Assembly (NCBI GenBank): GCA_903921725.1
Contig: CAIXRA010000005.1
Span: forward strand, 1-64,000
DNA: 64,000 bases
DNA from: an uncultured Lentisphaerota bacterium
Lineage (GTDB): Bacteria; Verrucomicrobiota; Lentisphaeria; Oligosphaerales; CAITYL01
Direction of reading: 5' to 3'
A model generated the notes under the pieces. The model saw only the letters and a list, made by a program, of their open reading frames with translations, made no database searches and was not told the DNA's origin. This document shows, one piece after another, positions 7,787-16,368 of this stretch (positions are counted from its first letter, which is position 1; the number at the start of each line of letters is the position of its first letter). The translations under genes and the position numbers were made by a program.

Positions 7787-10675
7787 ATGAGCGCCCTCCT
7801 TCGTCCAATCCGGCTCCACCGCATCCGGGCCGCCGCCACCGCACTTCTCCTCCTGTTCACCGCCGGCATTTCCGCGCACGCCGCCGATCCGGCAACACGC
7901 TGGCCGCAGGACGCCGGCGACATCCGGGCCGATGCGGCCGTGACGTGGGGCGCGCTCCCGAACGGCCTGCGCTACGCCATCATGCCGAACACTGAGCCGC
8001 CGGGCCGCATCAGCCTGCGCCTCTGCGTCCGCACGGGCTCGCTCATGGAAACCGAGAGCCAGCGCGGCCTCTCGCATTTCCTGGAGCATATGGCGTTCAA
8101 CGGCACGAAGCATTTCGCCGCCGACGAACTGATCGGCCGCTTCCAGAACCAAGGGCTGGGATTCGGCTCGGACATCAACGCGCACACCGGCATGTACGAG
8201 ACCGTCTACATCCTCGAACTCCCCCGGACCGACGCCCCGCTGGTCGGCGACTGCCTCCAACTCCTGCGCGATTACGCCGACGGCCAGCTCCTCAAGGCCG
8301 AGGAGATCGAGAAGGAGCGCGGCGTGATCCTCAGCGAGAAGCGCGACCGCGACTCCGTCGGCTACCGCACCACCCTCGCCCAGATGTCGTTCCTCTTCCC
8401 CGGGTCGCTCCTCGCCCGCCGCTCGCCCATCGGTGAGGAGGACGTCATCGCGAAGGCGCCCCGCGCGGAGTTCGCCAGCCTCTACCAGAGCGGACACGTG
8501 CCGGGCCGCATGCTCGTCGTCGCCGTCGGCGCCGTGGACGCGAAAACCTTCAGTCCGCTCATTGAAAAATATTTCGCCGACATCCAGGCCCCCGCGGCGC
8601 CCAAGGCCGACCCCGACCTCTCCTGGAAGCCCGCCGCCGGCCCCCACGCCATGCTGCACCACGAGGACGAGGCGCCCGCCACCAGCCTCTCCATCTCCAG
8701 CGTCCAGCCCTTCACGGTGCAGCCCGACACGCTGGCCGCGCGCCGCGCCCTCCTCTATCGCGCCATCTCCTGCATGATCGTGTCGCGCCGCCTGGAAATC
8801 CTGGCCAAGAAAGACGGTGCCGGTTTCGTGCCCAGGGGGGTCGAAGGCCAGGACCTGTACCGTGCCGCGACCATCGCCGAGATCTCCGCCGAGTGTCAGC
8901 CCGAACAGTGGAAGACGACCCTCGGCGTGCTTGAACAGGAGCTGCGCCGCGCCCTCAGCTACGGCTTCACCAAGCCCGAAATCGCCGAACTCTCCGCCCA
9001 GGTCCGTTCCTCGGCCGAGCAGGCGGTGAAATCCGCCGCCACCCGCAAGTCGCGGCAATTGGCCGACGGCATCTACCGCGCCATCCTCAACGAGGAGGTC
9101 TTCACCAGCCCGCAGGCGGATTTCGAGCAGGTCAAGGCCGACCTTGACGCCCTCACTCCCGAGGCGCTCCTCGCCGAATTCCGCAAGCTCTGGGCCGCCG
9201 ACGCCGCCGGCATCTTCGCCGCGGGCAACCTGAAGCTGGACAACGCCCCGGCCGCACTGCTTGCCGCCTACAACGCCAGCCGCGCCGTCGAGGTCAAGCC
9301 GCCCGTCGAGGAGAAGACCCCCGAGTTCGCCTACACCAGCTTCGGCGCGCCCGGAACGGTGCTCTCCCGCCGCGAGCTGGCGGACCTCGGCGTCACCCAG
9401 CTCGTCCTCTCCAACAACGTGCGCGTCAACATCAAGCCGACCCACTTCGAGGCGAACGCCATCCACGTCGGCGTCCGCTTCGGCGGCGGCACCCTCTGCG
9501 CCCCGGCCGACAAGCCCGGCCTTGCCGTCCTCGCCAATTCAATTTTCATCGGCGGCGGCCTCGGCCGGCACAGCGCCGACGAGATCGAGCGCATCTTCGC
9601 CGGCAAGCACGTCGGCGCGGGATTCAGTGCCGGTAGCGACGCCTTCAGCCTGTCCGGCGGCACGACCCCGGCGGACTTCGCGCTCGAGCTCCGCTACCTC
9701 GCCGCCTTCCTCACCGACCCCGGCTACCGTCCCGAAGCCGAACGCCAAGCGCGCAAGGCCTTCGAGCAGCTCTACCCCATGCTCCGCCACACCGACAAGG
9801 GCGTCTTCAAGGACCAGGTCGGCCGCTTCCTCGCCTCCGGCGATTTCCGCTTCGGATTCCCGAAGGAGCAGGAACTCGCCGTCCGCACCGTTCAGGAAGT
9901 CCGCGACTGGCTCGCCAAACCGCTGGCGAAGGAGTACCTGGAAGTGACCATCGTCGGCGACATCAAGGTCGAGGAGGCCGTCGGCGAGCTGCTGAAGACG
10001 TTCGGCGCCCTCCCGGCCCGCGACAAGAAGCTCCCCACCTACAAGAAGGAGCGCCGCATCCGCTTCCCTGACCCCGCCGCGGCGGCAAAGGCGTTCCCCT
10101 GCGAAACCACGCTCCACAAGGCGCAGTCGTACGTCTTCTGGCCCACCGGAACCGACCGCATCCGCAGCGCCTCCGCCTCCCGCCGGCTGGCCGTCCTGGC
10201 GGACATCCTGGGCGACCGCCTCCGCGAGGAAATCCGCGAGAAGCTGGGCGAGACCTACAGCCCCCGCGCCGGCGCAAGCTGCAGCGACACCTACACGGAG
10301 TACGGCTACGTCATCGCCGCCGTCGGCGCCTCGCCGGAGCAGGCGCAGTCGATCGCGGACATCTCGCGGCGCATCGGCGCGGAGGTCGCGGCGAAGGGCG
10401 TCACGGACGAGGAGTTCGGGCGCGCGGTCAAGCCGCTGCTCAACGAGATCAAGGAAAGCCTCCGCAGCAACGCCTTCTGGATGGACGCCGTTTCCGGCTC
10501 GCAGCAGAACCCCGCCCAGCTCGACCGCGCCCGCAGCCTGGAAAAGGACGCCGCCGCCATCACCATCCGCGACATCAATAAGCTGGCGCGCAAACACTTG
10601 AAGTCCGAAAACGCGCTGCAGATCCTGATCCTGCCGGCCAACGGCCCGGAAAAGAAGGCGGCAGCCAGACCGTGA
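7787..10675 (+). CDS. Secreted M16 family zinc metallopeptidase (tandem M16 domains)
   Basis: A 962-residue insulinase/pitrilysin-type protease with a signal peptide (basic start, hydrophobic ALLLLFTAG, cleavage near AHA-ADP at about 33), so it acts in the periplasm or outside. The inverted zinc motif HFLEH is at about 97-101, with the third ligand expected in EEIEKERG about 75 residues later. Active and inactive M16 units are arranged in tandem (about 50-480 and 520-950); the second has GGGLGRHSADE where the zinc site would be, as is normal for the non-catalytic half. I prefer the ATG at 7787, which has AGGAAAAACCC just before it, over the ATG at 7757. Substrate is probably small peptides; unknown here. 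Confidence 0.93.
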   Translation: MSALLRPIRLHRIRAAATALLLLFTAGISAHAADPATRWPQDAGDIRADAAVTWGALPNGLRYAIMPNTEPPGRISLRLCVRTGSLMETESQRGLSHFLEHMAFNGTKHFAADELIGRFQNQGLGFGSDINAHTGMYETVYILELPRTDAPLVGDCLQLLRDYADGQLLKAEEIEKERGVILSEKRDRDSVGYRTTLAQMSFLFPGSLLARRSPIGEEDVIAKAPRAEFASLYQSGHVPGRMLVVAVGAVDAKTFSPLIEKYFADIQAPAAPKADPDLSWKPAAGPHAMLHHEDEAPATSLSISSVQPFTVQPDTLAARRALLYRAISCMIVSRRLEILAKKDGAGFVPRGVEGQDLYRAATIAEISAECQPEQWKTTLGVLEQELRRALSYGFTKPEIAELSAQVRSSAEQAVKSAATRKSRQLADGIYRAILNEEVFTSPQADFEQVKADLDALTPEALLAEFRKLWAADAAGIFAAGNLKLDNAPAALLAAYNASRAVEVKPPVEEKTPEFAYTSFGAPGTVLSRRELADLGVTQLVLSNNVRVNIKPTHFEANAIHVGVRFGGGTLCAPADKPGLAVLANSIFIGGGLGRHSADEIERIFAGKHVGAGFSAGSDAFSLSGGTTPADFALELRYLAAFLTDPGYRPEAERQARKAFEQLYPMLRHTDKGVFKDQVGRFLASGDFRFGFPKEQELAVRTVQEVRDWLAKPLAKEYLEVTIVGDIKVEEAVGELLKTFGALPARDKKLPTYKKERRIRFPDPAAAAKAFPCETTLHKAQSYVFWPTGTDRIRSASASRRLAVLADILGDRLREEIREKLGETYSPRAGASCSDTYTEYGYVIAAVGASPEQAQSIADISRRIGAEVAAKGVTDEEFGRAVKPLLNEIKESLRSNAFWMDAVSGSQQNPAQLDRARSLEKDAAAITIRDINKLARKHLKSENALQILILPANGPEKKAAARP

Positions 10676-10694
10676 TGCGGACGTCCTCAAGCCA

Positions 10695-12125
10695 TCACCA
10701 GCGCCCCCCCGGAGAGGCGGCGGCATCATCGGGCGCAAATGCGCCTGCGCCAAGAGCAAGGGCGCACATGCCGGAAACCAGCAGCAGACGAGGCAATGAC
10801 GCATCCATGTGCCACTCCAGCTCGCGGACGGAAAAAACGTAAAGGCTCATGAAAAACGCCGGCGGCACCAGTGCGGCATACCACGCAAACCCGATACCGT
10901 TGCCTTGGCGCGGACTCCGCGCCAATCCTCCGGCCAGCAACGCCGCCGCCACCACCCACAGACCGCCGTTTTCCTTCAACGCCAGAAACATCCCGCACAG
11001 CCCCTTCCGCCATCCCATGCCCAAAACGCACAACGTTTCATGAATCCCCGCCTTCCACGGCTGGATCAGTGAAAAATCGGACAGGGACACCCCCGTTTTC
11101 CACCGGCACCATGCCCACGGCATCACGAACAACGCGGCGGCGGCAGCGCTGGCGCCGGCTAACCCCCGCCCATTCCGCCGCCTCCAGCCGTCCACCACCA
11201 GCCAGGACAAGACCAAGACCAGAAAAAACATCCCTTCCTGCTTGACCCACGCCGCCATCCCCAGCAACAGCACGCCCAGCCAAAGATCGGGTGCCGCGCG
11301 CTCCCGCAAATTCCGCTGCACCAGCCAGACGCCCGGCAACAGAAACAGCAGCAACGTCGTTTCCGCGTAGAGCGCTTCCAAGCAGTAACCGAACACATCA
11401 CCGCAACATGGCGCGAGCCCAAGCACCAAGGCAATCCACAAGGGAAATCCCGACTCGCACAGCATGACCGCCAGCATCAGAAAAACCAGCAGGCCGGACA
11501 GGCAGGGGAGCAGCTTGACGGCATGGTCGTCAACTCCGCCAGCAAACCAGTGCCCCCACGCCAGCAACAGCGGGTAGCCAAGCGGATACGATGGGTTCAG
11601 GTAGGGCCGCTCGCGGTCGCACAGCAATGACCAGGGAATTTGGCCGGAATCCGCAATCGCCAGCGCCTTGTATCCCCACACCCCCATTCCCGGAATGTCA
11701 TCCACGCCGACCGGGCCGGACAACGCCAACACGCCCCGCGAAATCCACAGCATCGCCGCCATGCCGAGAAGAGCACAGGCCAAAAGTCGTTCCACGCGCG
11801 GATTGAACACCCGCCCTTCACTGCGCATCAGCCCTGTTCTCAAATTCCCGGCGACATGGCTTAAGCTCCGCCCCCGGGCCCAGAGCCCAACTGCGCACAC
11901 ACACGCCAGTACGACCAACCCAGCCCCCACCCCCATGCGGACTCCGCAAAGCAGATTGGCAAGAAACAGCCCGGCCGTCAGCAGGCCGTATCCTAATGGA
12001 AATGCCGCCAGCCACGGCAACACCCCCGTCCGCCCCGGGCGACATAAAGCCGACGCCAACGGCCATGCCGCGGCGGCCGGCAGCAGCAGCCCGCAAAAAA
12101 CACAAAGGAACGGAAGGAGTTTCAC
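10695..12125 (-). CDS. Polytopic membrane protein, GT39/ArnT-like glycosyltransferase candidate
   Basis: A 476-residue protein with about 10-12 hydrophobic segments. The first large loop has paired acidic residues (GVDDIPGMGVW) and then PYLNPSYPLGYPLL, the layout of GT-C fold glycosyltransferases that use polyprenyl-linked sugars on the periplasmic side. Assignment to GT39/PMT is by pattern only. The GTG start at 12125 overlaps the stop of the upstream gene (GTGA), so the two are coupled. It is the last gene of a three-gene minus-strand set. Confidence 0.7.
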   Translation of the reverse strand: MKLLPFLCVFCGLLLPAAAAWPLASALCRPGRTGVLPWLAAFPLGYGLLTAGLFLANLLCGVRMGVGAGLVVLACVCAVGLWARGRSLSHVAGNLRTGLMRSEGRVFNPRVERLLACALLGMAAMLWISRGVLALSGPVGVDDIPGMGVWGYKALAIADSGQIPWSLLCDRERPYLNPSYPLGYPLLLAWGHWFAGGVDDHAVKLLPCLSGLLVFLMLAVMLCESGFPLWIALVLGLAPCCGDVFGYCLEALYAETTLLLFLLPGVWLVQRNLRERAAPDLWLGVLLLGMAAWVKQEGMFFLVLVLSWLVVDGWRRRNGRGLAGASAAAAALFVMPWAWCRWKTGVSLSDFSLIQPWKAGIHETLCVLGMGWRKGLCGMFLALKENGGLWVVAAALLAGGLARSPRQGNGIGFAWYAALVPPAFFMSLYVFSVRELEWHMDASLPRLLLVSGMCALALGAGAFAPDDAAASPGGRW

Positions 12126-12604
12126 GGCGTGTTTCCTCCGCCCGCAGTCCGCCTTAGAACCACAATGTCGCGGCTCCTCCCGATTTCCTTGAATCCCGCC
12201 CCGCGGCCCGTCTGCAATTCATACTCGAACAGGCGCATGTCCAGATCACCTGCCTGATACGACTGCACAAGAATGTATTCCACGGCGGAAAGGGAACGGT
12301 CGTCGCGGTACAACACCCGCGACGGCCATAGCGCATAGTTCAGGCGGAGCGCCTGACATTCCGCCTTCACGGTCTTCTGCTGTGCCGGAAGCGTCCAGTA
12401 AAAGCATGGCGCCCCCGGACGTACCAGCCTTGCGACCTCGCAAAATTCGGCCCGGACGCCCGCCAGCCGCCCTGCGGCTTCCCGGGACACCGGTTCGCCC
12501 AAGGCCCCGGACAACGCCTCCGCAACTTCCGTGCGCTCCCGAACAAACCACCATGCGTTCATGCACAGCGCAAAGCCCGCCAATGCCGCAAAAAAACAGC
12601 GCAT
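12122..12604 (-). CDS. Small membrane-anchored hypothetical protein
   Basis: Not recognised. 160 residues: one N-terminal hydrophobic helix (CFFAALAGFALCMNAWW) and then a soluble, probably periplasmic domain (YWTLPAQQKTVKAECQALRLNY, YILVQSYQAGDLDMRLFEYEL). The ATG at 12604 lies 2 bp after the stop of the esterase gene and its own stop overlaps the next start, so the three genes almost certainly form one operon. Similar short domains often follow GT39-like enzymes as soluble partners, but that is inference. Confidence 0.72.
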   Translation of the reverse strand: MRCFFAALAGFALCMNAWWFVRERTEVAEALSGALGEPVSREAAGRLAGVRAEFCEVARLVRPGAPCFYWTLPAQQKTVKAECQALRLNYALWPSRVLYRDDRSLSAVEYILVQSYQAGDLDMRLFEYELQTGRGAGFKEIGRSRDIVVLRRTAGGGNTP

Positions 12605-12606
12605 CC

Positions 12607-13683
12607 TCACCTGCCGCGGCCGGAGCCGTCTCCTTTTTTCACGGCGGGAGGATTGATGGACGCGGCAGACCGCGCCTGCTCGTTCGCCTTCCGCACATTC
12701 TCCGGCAATAGATTCCATGCAGGCGACAGCGGCAGAAGCTTCTTCACGTCAATCCGCACGGAGGACGGGCTCCGTCTCTGCGCAAACAACCACGGGATCA
12801 GGTCCGGCTCGGCATACGCCCATTTCCAGCATGCATGTCCGCGCAGTTTTGGCGTTTCCATTGTCGTCCGCCGCACCTCCCCGCCAAGCTTGTTGATCCG
12901 CTCCAGCAAATCGTCACACCCCTCCTTCAGTCCAGCCACCTCATTGCGGTTGTAGAACGCCCATACCGCCACCTTCTGCTGATGCACGAAATCGTCCAAC
13001 AGCCAATCGAATCCCCCCGGAGTCGTCACCGCCCCCGCAAAAACTCCCGGCCACATCGCGATCATCTGAAACGCCCCGTGCCCGCCAGAGGACAGTCCCG
13101 CCACGTAGATCCGATCCGGATCAATCGCCGGGTGTTTCTTTTTCATCTCCTCCACCAAATCCACCACCGCCGCCATCTGCGGCGTCGGCTGCCCCAGCGG
13201 TCCTCGTCCAATCCATCCCTCATTTCTGGCGGTCACCCGCGGGGCCAGCAGGAAGCACTGATGGCTCTTCTGGTTCCACGGCTGCACAAACGTCAGGTAG
13301 AACTCATCCTTCTCAACCAATTGGCCTTCGCCCGCCCCATTTTCCCCAAGGCCGCACAGGAAAACAACCAACGGCACCCGCGCCTGGGCCGGCAGATTGT
13401 CCGGCTTGAACCAACGATACGGCAGCGCATAGGTGCTTGTATAATGCACGTCACGCAGGAGGTCCGTCCCCCGAACCTCGAACTTTTTAATAAACTCCGC
13501 CGGATCAAACGAGTCCGGCAGCTTGCTTGGCACCCGCTTCACCGTCCGCGGAGCCGCCGGTTCATCGTGCGCCTTGCGCGCCGATGCGGCCGCCGCCGGC
13601 ATGCAGAATGCGGAGGCCGCAACCATCACCACAAAAAAAACATGCCGCCAAGCCTGTGCCATTTTCCACATCCCGACCGCCAT
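12607..13683 (-). CDS. Secreted alpha/beta hydrolase (esterase / PHB-depolymerase-like)
   Basis: A 358-residue exported serine hydrolase. A signal peptide covers about 1-33 (VFFVVMVAASAFCMPAAAASA). The oxyanion strand is LVVFLCGLGENGAGEG, and the nucleophile elbow is GLSSGGHGAF. PEMKKKHPAIDPDRIYV-like spacing before the elbow matches feruloyl-esterase/depolymerase-like enzymes; the catalytic His is probably in RGHACWKWAY. Likely cleaves ester bonds of polysaccharide decorations or polymers outside the cytoplasm. The ATG at 13683 was chosen because it gives a clean signal peptide; an alternative lies at 13671. It starts the operon with the two genes downstream. Confidence 0.8.
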   Translation of the reverse strand: MAVGMWKMAQAWRHVFFVVMVAASAFCMPAAAASARKAHDEPAAPRTVKRVPSKLPDSFDPAEFIKKFEVRGTDLLRDVHYTSTYALPYRWFKPDNLPAQARVPLVVFLCGLGENGAGEGQLVEKDEFYLTFVQPWNQKSHQCFLLAPRVTARNEGWIGRGPLGQPTPQMAAVVDLVEEMKKKHPAIDPDRIYVAGLSSGGHGAFQMIAMWPGVFAGAVTTPGGFDWLLDDFVHQQKVAVWAFYNRNEVAGLKEGCDDLLERINKLGGEVRRTTMETPKLRGHACWKWAYAEPDLIPWLFAQRRSPSSVRIDVKKLLPLSPAWNLLPENVRKANEQARSAASINPPAVKKGDGSGRGR

Positions 13684-13742
13684 TTTTTCACCCGCCGATG
13701 ATCCGTCCCGCTTCCGCCGCCGGCAAGCCGCCCGTCCGGGCG

Positions 13743-15314
13743 TCAACGCTGTTCCGGCCGCCCCGCCTTTGCGGCAAGCTCGGCCACCGCCTTCCGCCAT
13801 TTCTCAATGTCATACCCGCAGTCCTTCCGCCCGGTCATTGATTCCAGCGCAAGACAAACTATTTGGGCATGTGTCGTTTTAATGGCTGCCTGCGCACCCC
13901 TGCTTTTGGGATGAAGGAATGATTCTATTTCTTTGTCAGATCTTGAATAATCATCCAGTACAGACAATGCCAATTTAGCATCTTCAACTCTATGTTCTTT
14001 ATAGACGGCACAACCCCTGCCCAGAACATTTATTGCCGATGCCCTGCGTGCAGGCGGAAGCTTGTCATCCAAAGCAGCCGCCTTGAATTTATCACGCAAA
14101 TCGCCTGTAATTGCCTCTGCTGGAGTCATAAATCTAATTGTGCGATAAAAAACTTCTTTGTCAAACAGAGAAACAGCCGGTTTTATCAAGACATTTTTCC
14201 AGCTTAAATCAGTTGGATGTGTTGCAGAATGATCTTTTACCATGTCGGAAAGGCATGCATAAGCAGACAAACGCAGCCCTTCTGGCTCTGAGCTGTCCAA
14301 CAAAATAGAAGAGATTTTGCAAAGGCTCGCTTCGCCTATTTTATCATTTCCGCTCAATGCCTGCACGCGAATGTGAAAAATGCACGCCACCCGGTCTTCC
14401 GTTGACCGTGATTTGTCCGTTATAATGTTAATTAAGTAATCATCAAAAGAAAACGTGGCTTCATGCTCCATCCACCACTGCCTAAAGTTTGTTTTCTCGT
14501 TAACATGTAATATTTTTTGTAAAATCTTTCGAGTAAGCATCGACACCTGTTGGTTTTTGTTATCAATCAAAGCCATGAACAATGGCACTTCTGATTTTCC
14601 AATAAATCCCCTTGCATAAAACCCTTTTTCGTCGTCTGCGCAAAATGCCACCACCGCTTCCGTGATTCCGCTTCCGTCAATTTTGATATTATCCCAAAAA
14701 ATACTATAGCGGGCAGCCAACACTTTCCGGTCACAGTTTGTCAGCTTCCGGTCATCCAGCTTGATACTGTGCGCCAGGTATTCATCACTGCGAGCCCATA
14801 CCGAATTTTCAAAAATGCCGTACTTGGGATCCTGGCCGTCGAATATCCATCCGAAATGAGGGAGAGGATCAATGGGCGTGATGCGTCTCAGCCAATCGCG
14901 CAACTCGTCCAACCCATTCCATTCTTTTTTCGACAAGCAGGCATCCACATAAGGCTGGCAGGAAGGGACAAGCTCATCCACCTCAAACCGCCAGCCGGAC
15001 CAATAAAAAAGCTGGAGGACGGGCACGGTCAGGGCCGGCTCCTTCATCGCGTCAAGCAGGAACGGAATCTGCGCCTCTGAAATTTTGTACCGTTTGTAAC
15101 TGTAAAGCTGGATGAATTTTATTTTCTTTCCGGCTTCAGCCTTTGCATCGGAAAGAATTTCCCGCATCTTTTTCTCATTCACCAGCGGGTCATTCGACGA
15201 ATCCCCCATGGAGGAGATGTTGGGAGCAAGTCCCTCTACTCCTACAAGTTTCGCACCAAATGACAAACCGCCTGACAACAAGACCAGCGCGATTGTTACC
15301 ACATTGATGTTCAT
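13743..15314 (-). CDS. Secreted HEAT-like helical repeat protein, unknown function
   Basis: A 523-residue exported protein: signal peptide NINVVTIALVLLSGG with a GGGAAG-like ribosome-binding site (GGGAAG) before the ATG at 15314; an ATG at 15332 is possible. The rest is predicted all-helical with recurring blocks such as KKMREILSDAKAEAG, IPFLLDAMKEPALTVPVLQLF and VPLFMALIDNKNQQVSMLTRKIL, consistent with degenerate HEAT repeats. GC is clearly lower than in the neighbours (many AT-ending codons), suggesting acquisition by transfer. It might scaffold extracellular complexes; no enzyme motif was seen. Confidence 0.75.
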   Translation of the reverse strand: MNINVVTIALVLLSGGLSFGAKLVGVEGLAPNISSMGDSSNDPLVNEKKMREILSDAKAEAGKKIKFIQLYSYKRYKISEAQIPFLLDAMKEPALTVPVLQLFYWSGWRFEVDELVPSCQPYVDACLSKKEWNGLDELRDWLRRITPIDPLPHFGWIFDGQDPKYGIFENSVWARSDEYLAHSIKLDDRKLTNCDRKVLAARYSIFWDNIKIDGSGITEAVVAFCADDEKGFYARGFIGKSEVPLFMALIDNKNQQVSMLTRKILQKILHVNEKTNFRQWWMEHEATFSFDDYLINIITDKSRSTEDRVACIFHIRVQALSGNDKIGEASLCKISSILLDSSEPEGLRLSAYACLSDMVKDHSATHPTDLSWKNVLIKPAVSLFDKEVFYRTIRFMTPAEAITGDLRDKFKAAALDDKLPPARRASAINVLGRGCAVYKEHRVEDAKLALSVLDDYSRSDKEIESFLHPKSRGAQAAIKTTHAQIVCLALESMTGRKDCGYDIEKWRKAVAELAAKAGRPEQR

Positions 15315-15490
15315 TTTAACTACTTCCCACATGCCGAAGCGACGTATGCTTGTTTATCTTCCCCGGAGCCAGCCGGGGAAGACATGGATATCAGAAGTGC
15401 CACCAAGTAATTTGCTATTTTAACAGCCAACACATGTCGCCGACCTAAAAATAGCAATTCGCCGTGAAAACAATCAGCATAAAAAATTCG

Positions 15491-15922
15491 TTATATCACA
15501 AATTCTTTGGCGGTTTCGGTTATACCGGCCGCTGTTGCCGATCCATTTACCAAAATAGCATTCTCCGGCATATTGGCGGGTGAAATATCCCTGCTAAGCC
15601 TGGCTTGCACCTGCCCGGGAGTTGCGGGCAGAGAATTCGTCGTATTCGTTCCCGGGATCATAAACGGACAACGGCATGTAGCAGAAACTTGCTGGGCGGG
15701 TGTTGCCGTCCCATCAACCGTTGCCACAACACGATAGACCTGCGTCACTCCTGCGTCTACCAATCGCATATTACCACCAGCCGTTGCAGTAACCACAAGC
15801 CGGGCAGGCGGAGGCGTCGTTGACTCCGGTGTGACCGTGGCGCCTGCCCCCACGGTCACTCCGCTTGCTACGGCTACAGCAACGGCCACTCCGAACTTCC
15901 CAATCTTCCCTGACAGCTTCAT
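15491..15922 (-). CDS. Small secreted hypothetical protein
   Basis: Not recognised. 143 residues with a signal peptide (GKFGVAVAVAVASGVTVGAGA), then a Thr/Ala/Val/Pro-rich beta-type sequence (ARLVVTATAGGNMRLVDAG, YRVVATVDGTATPAQQVSA) and one CRC pair. A strong AGGAG ribosome-binding site precedes the ATG at 15922. It reads like a small surface or fibre-type subunit. It lies upstream of the HEAT-like gene on the same strand with a 176-bp gap and shares its lower GC, so the two may have arrived together. Confidence 0.65.
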   Translation of the reverse strand: MKLSGKIGKFGVAVAVAVASGVTVGAGATVTPESTTPPPARLVVTATAGGNMRLVDAGVTQVYRVVATVDGTATPAQQVSATCRCPFMIPGTNTTNSLPATPGQVQARLSRDISPANMPENAILVNGSATAAGITETAKEFVI

Positions 15923-16368
15923 TGTTGATCTCCTGTTTTTTTTGTCGTACGCCCCACGTTAAAGAACAAACGGGAGGTGCATTTTTTAAAATACGGCATA
16001 ATCAAAGACATGTAACGTATCTCAATAGATAAAAATATCAACCGTTATTTTTGTTTATTTTGAACTCATTTACGATTTATGCGGTACTAAAGATATTCAT
16101 TTTTGCCATTCTTAAAACTCTCATACTGACGCTAAAAATACGGCCTTTTTTATGCTTTCCTCCCCTTCGCGAATCCCCGCTCCCAGCCTGCCGGCGTTGA
16201 TGGTTTTCTTCATGGGCGCAGTGCCTCCTTGGTCTTCCTCGTTTTCCGCAGCCGCCCCACGAAGCCCGGCTGTTTCCGGGAAATTGCGCCAATTCCGACT
16301 TTTTCAGCCACCGGCTATAGTACGCCTTGTTTTTTGCCGGTGTCCCGAAATCCAGCGGGGGAAAATCC
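15923..16368. other. AT-rich intergenic region between divergent secreted-protein genes
   Basis: This 446-bp gap holds no gene I can support. Positions about 15960-16140 are markedly AT-rich, a likely promoter zone for both flanking genes. Toward the M60 gene there is TTCCGA (16293-16298), a 17-bp spacer and TATAGT (16316-16321), a weak promoter about 50 bp before the M60 start. Confidence 0.4.

Noticed and set aside
7655..9466. Long open frame antisense to the M16 protease gene (and similar ones at 16315-18669, 29659-31761, 46277-48844)
   Set aside because: GC-rich third positions create long opposite-strand frames. The translations are low in motif content (rich in Arg, Gly, Ala, His) and the sense strand holds clear enzymes.
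16121..16213. Possible 30-residue peptide on the minus strand, with AAGGAGG upstream
   Set aside because: Too short and without recognisable family or context; the ribosome-binding site is 11 bases away. Could be real, but not supportable.
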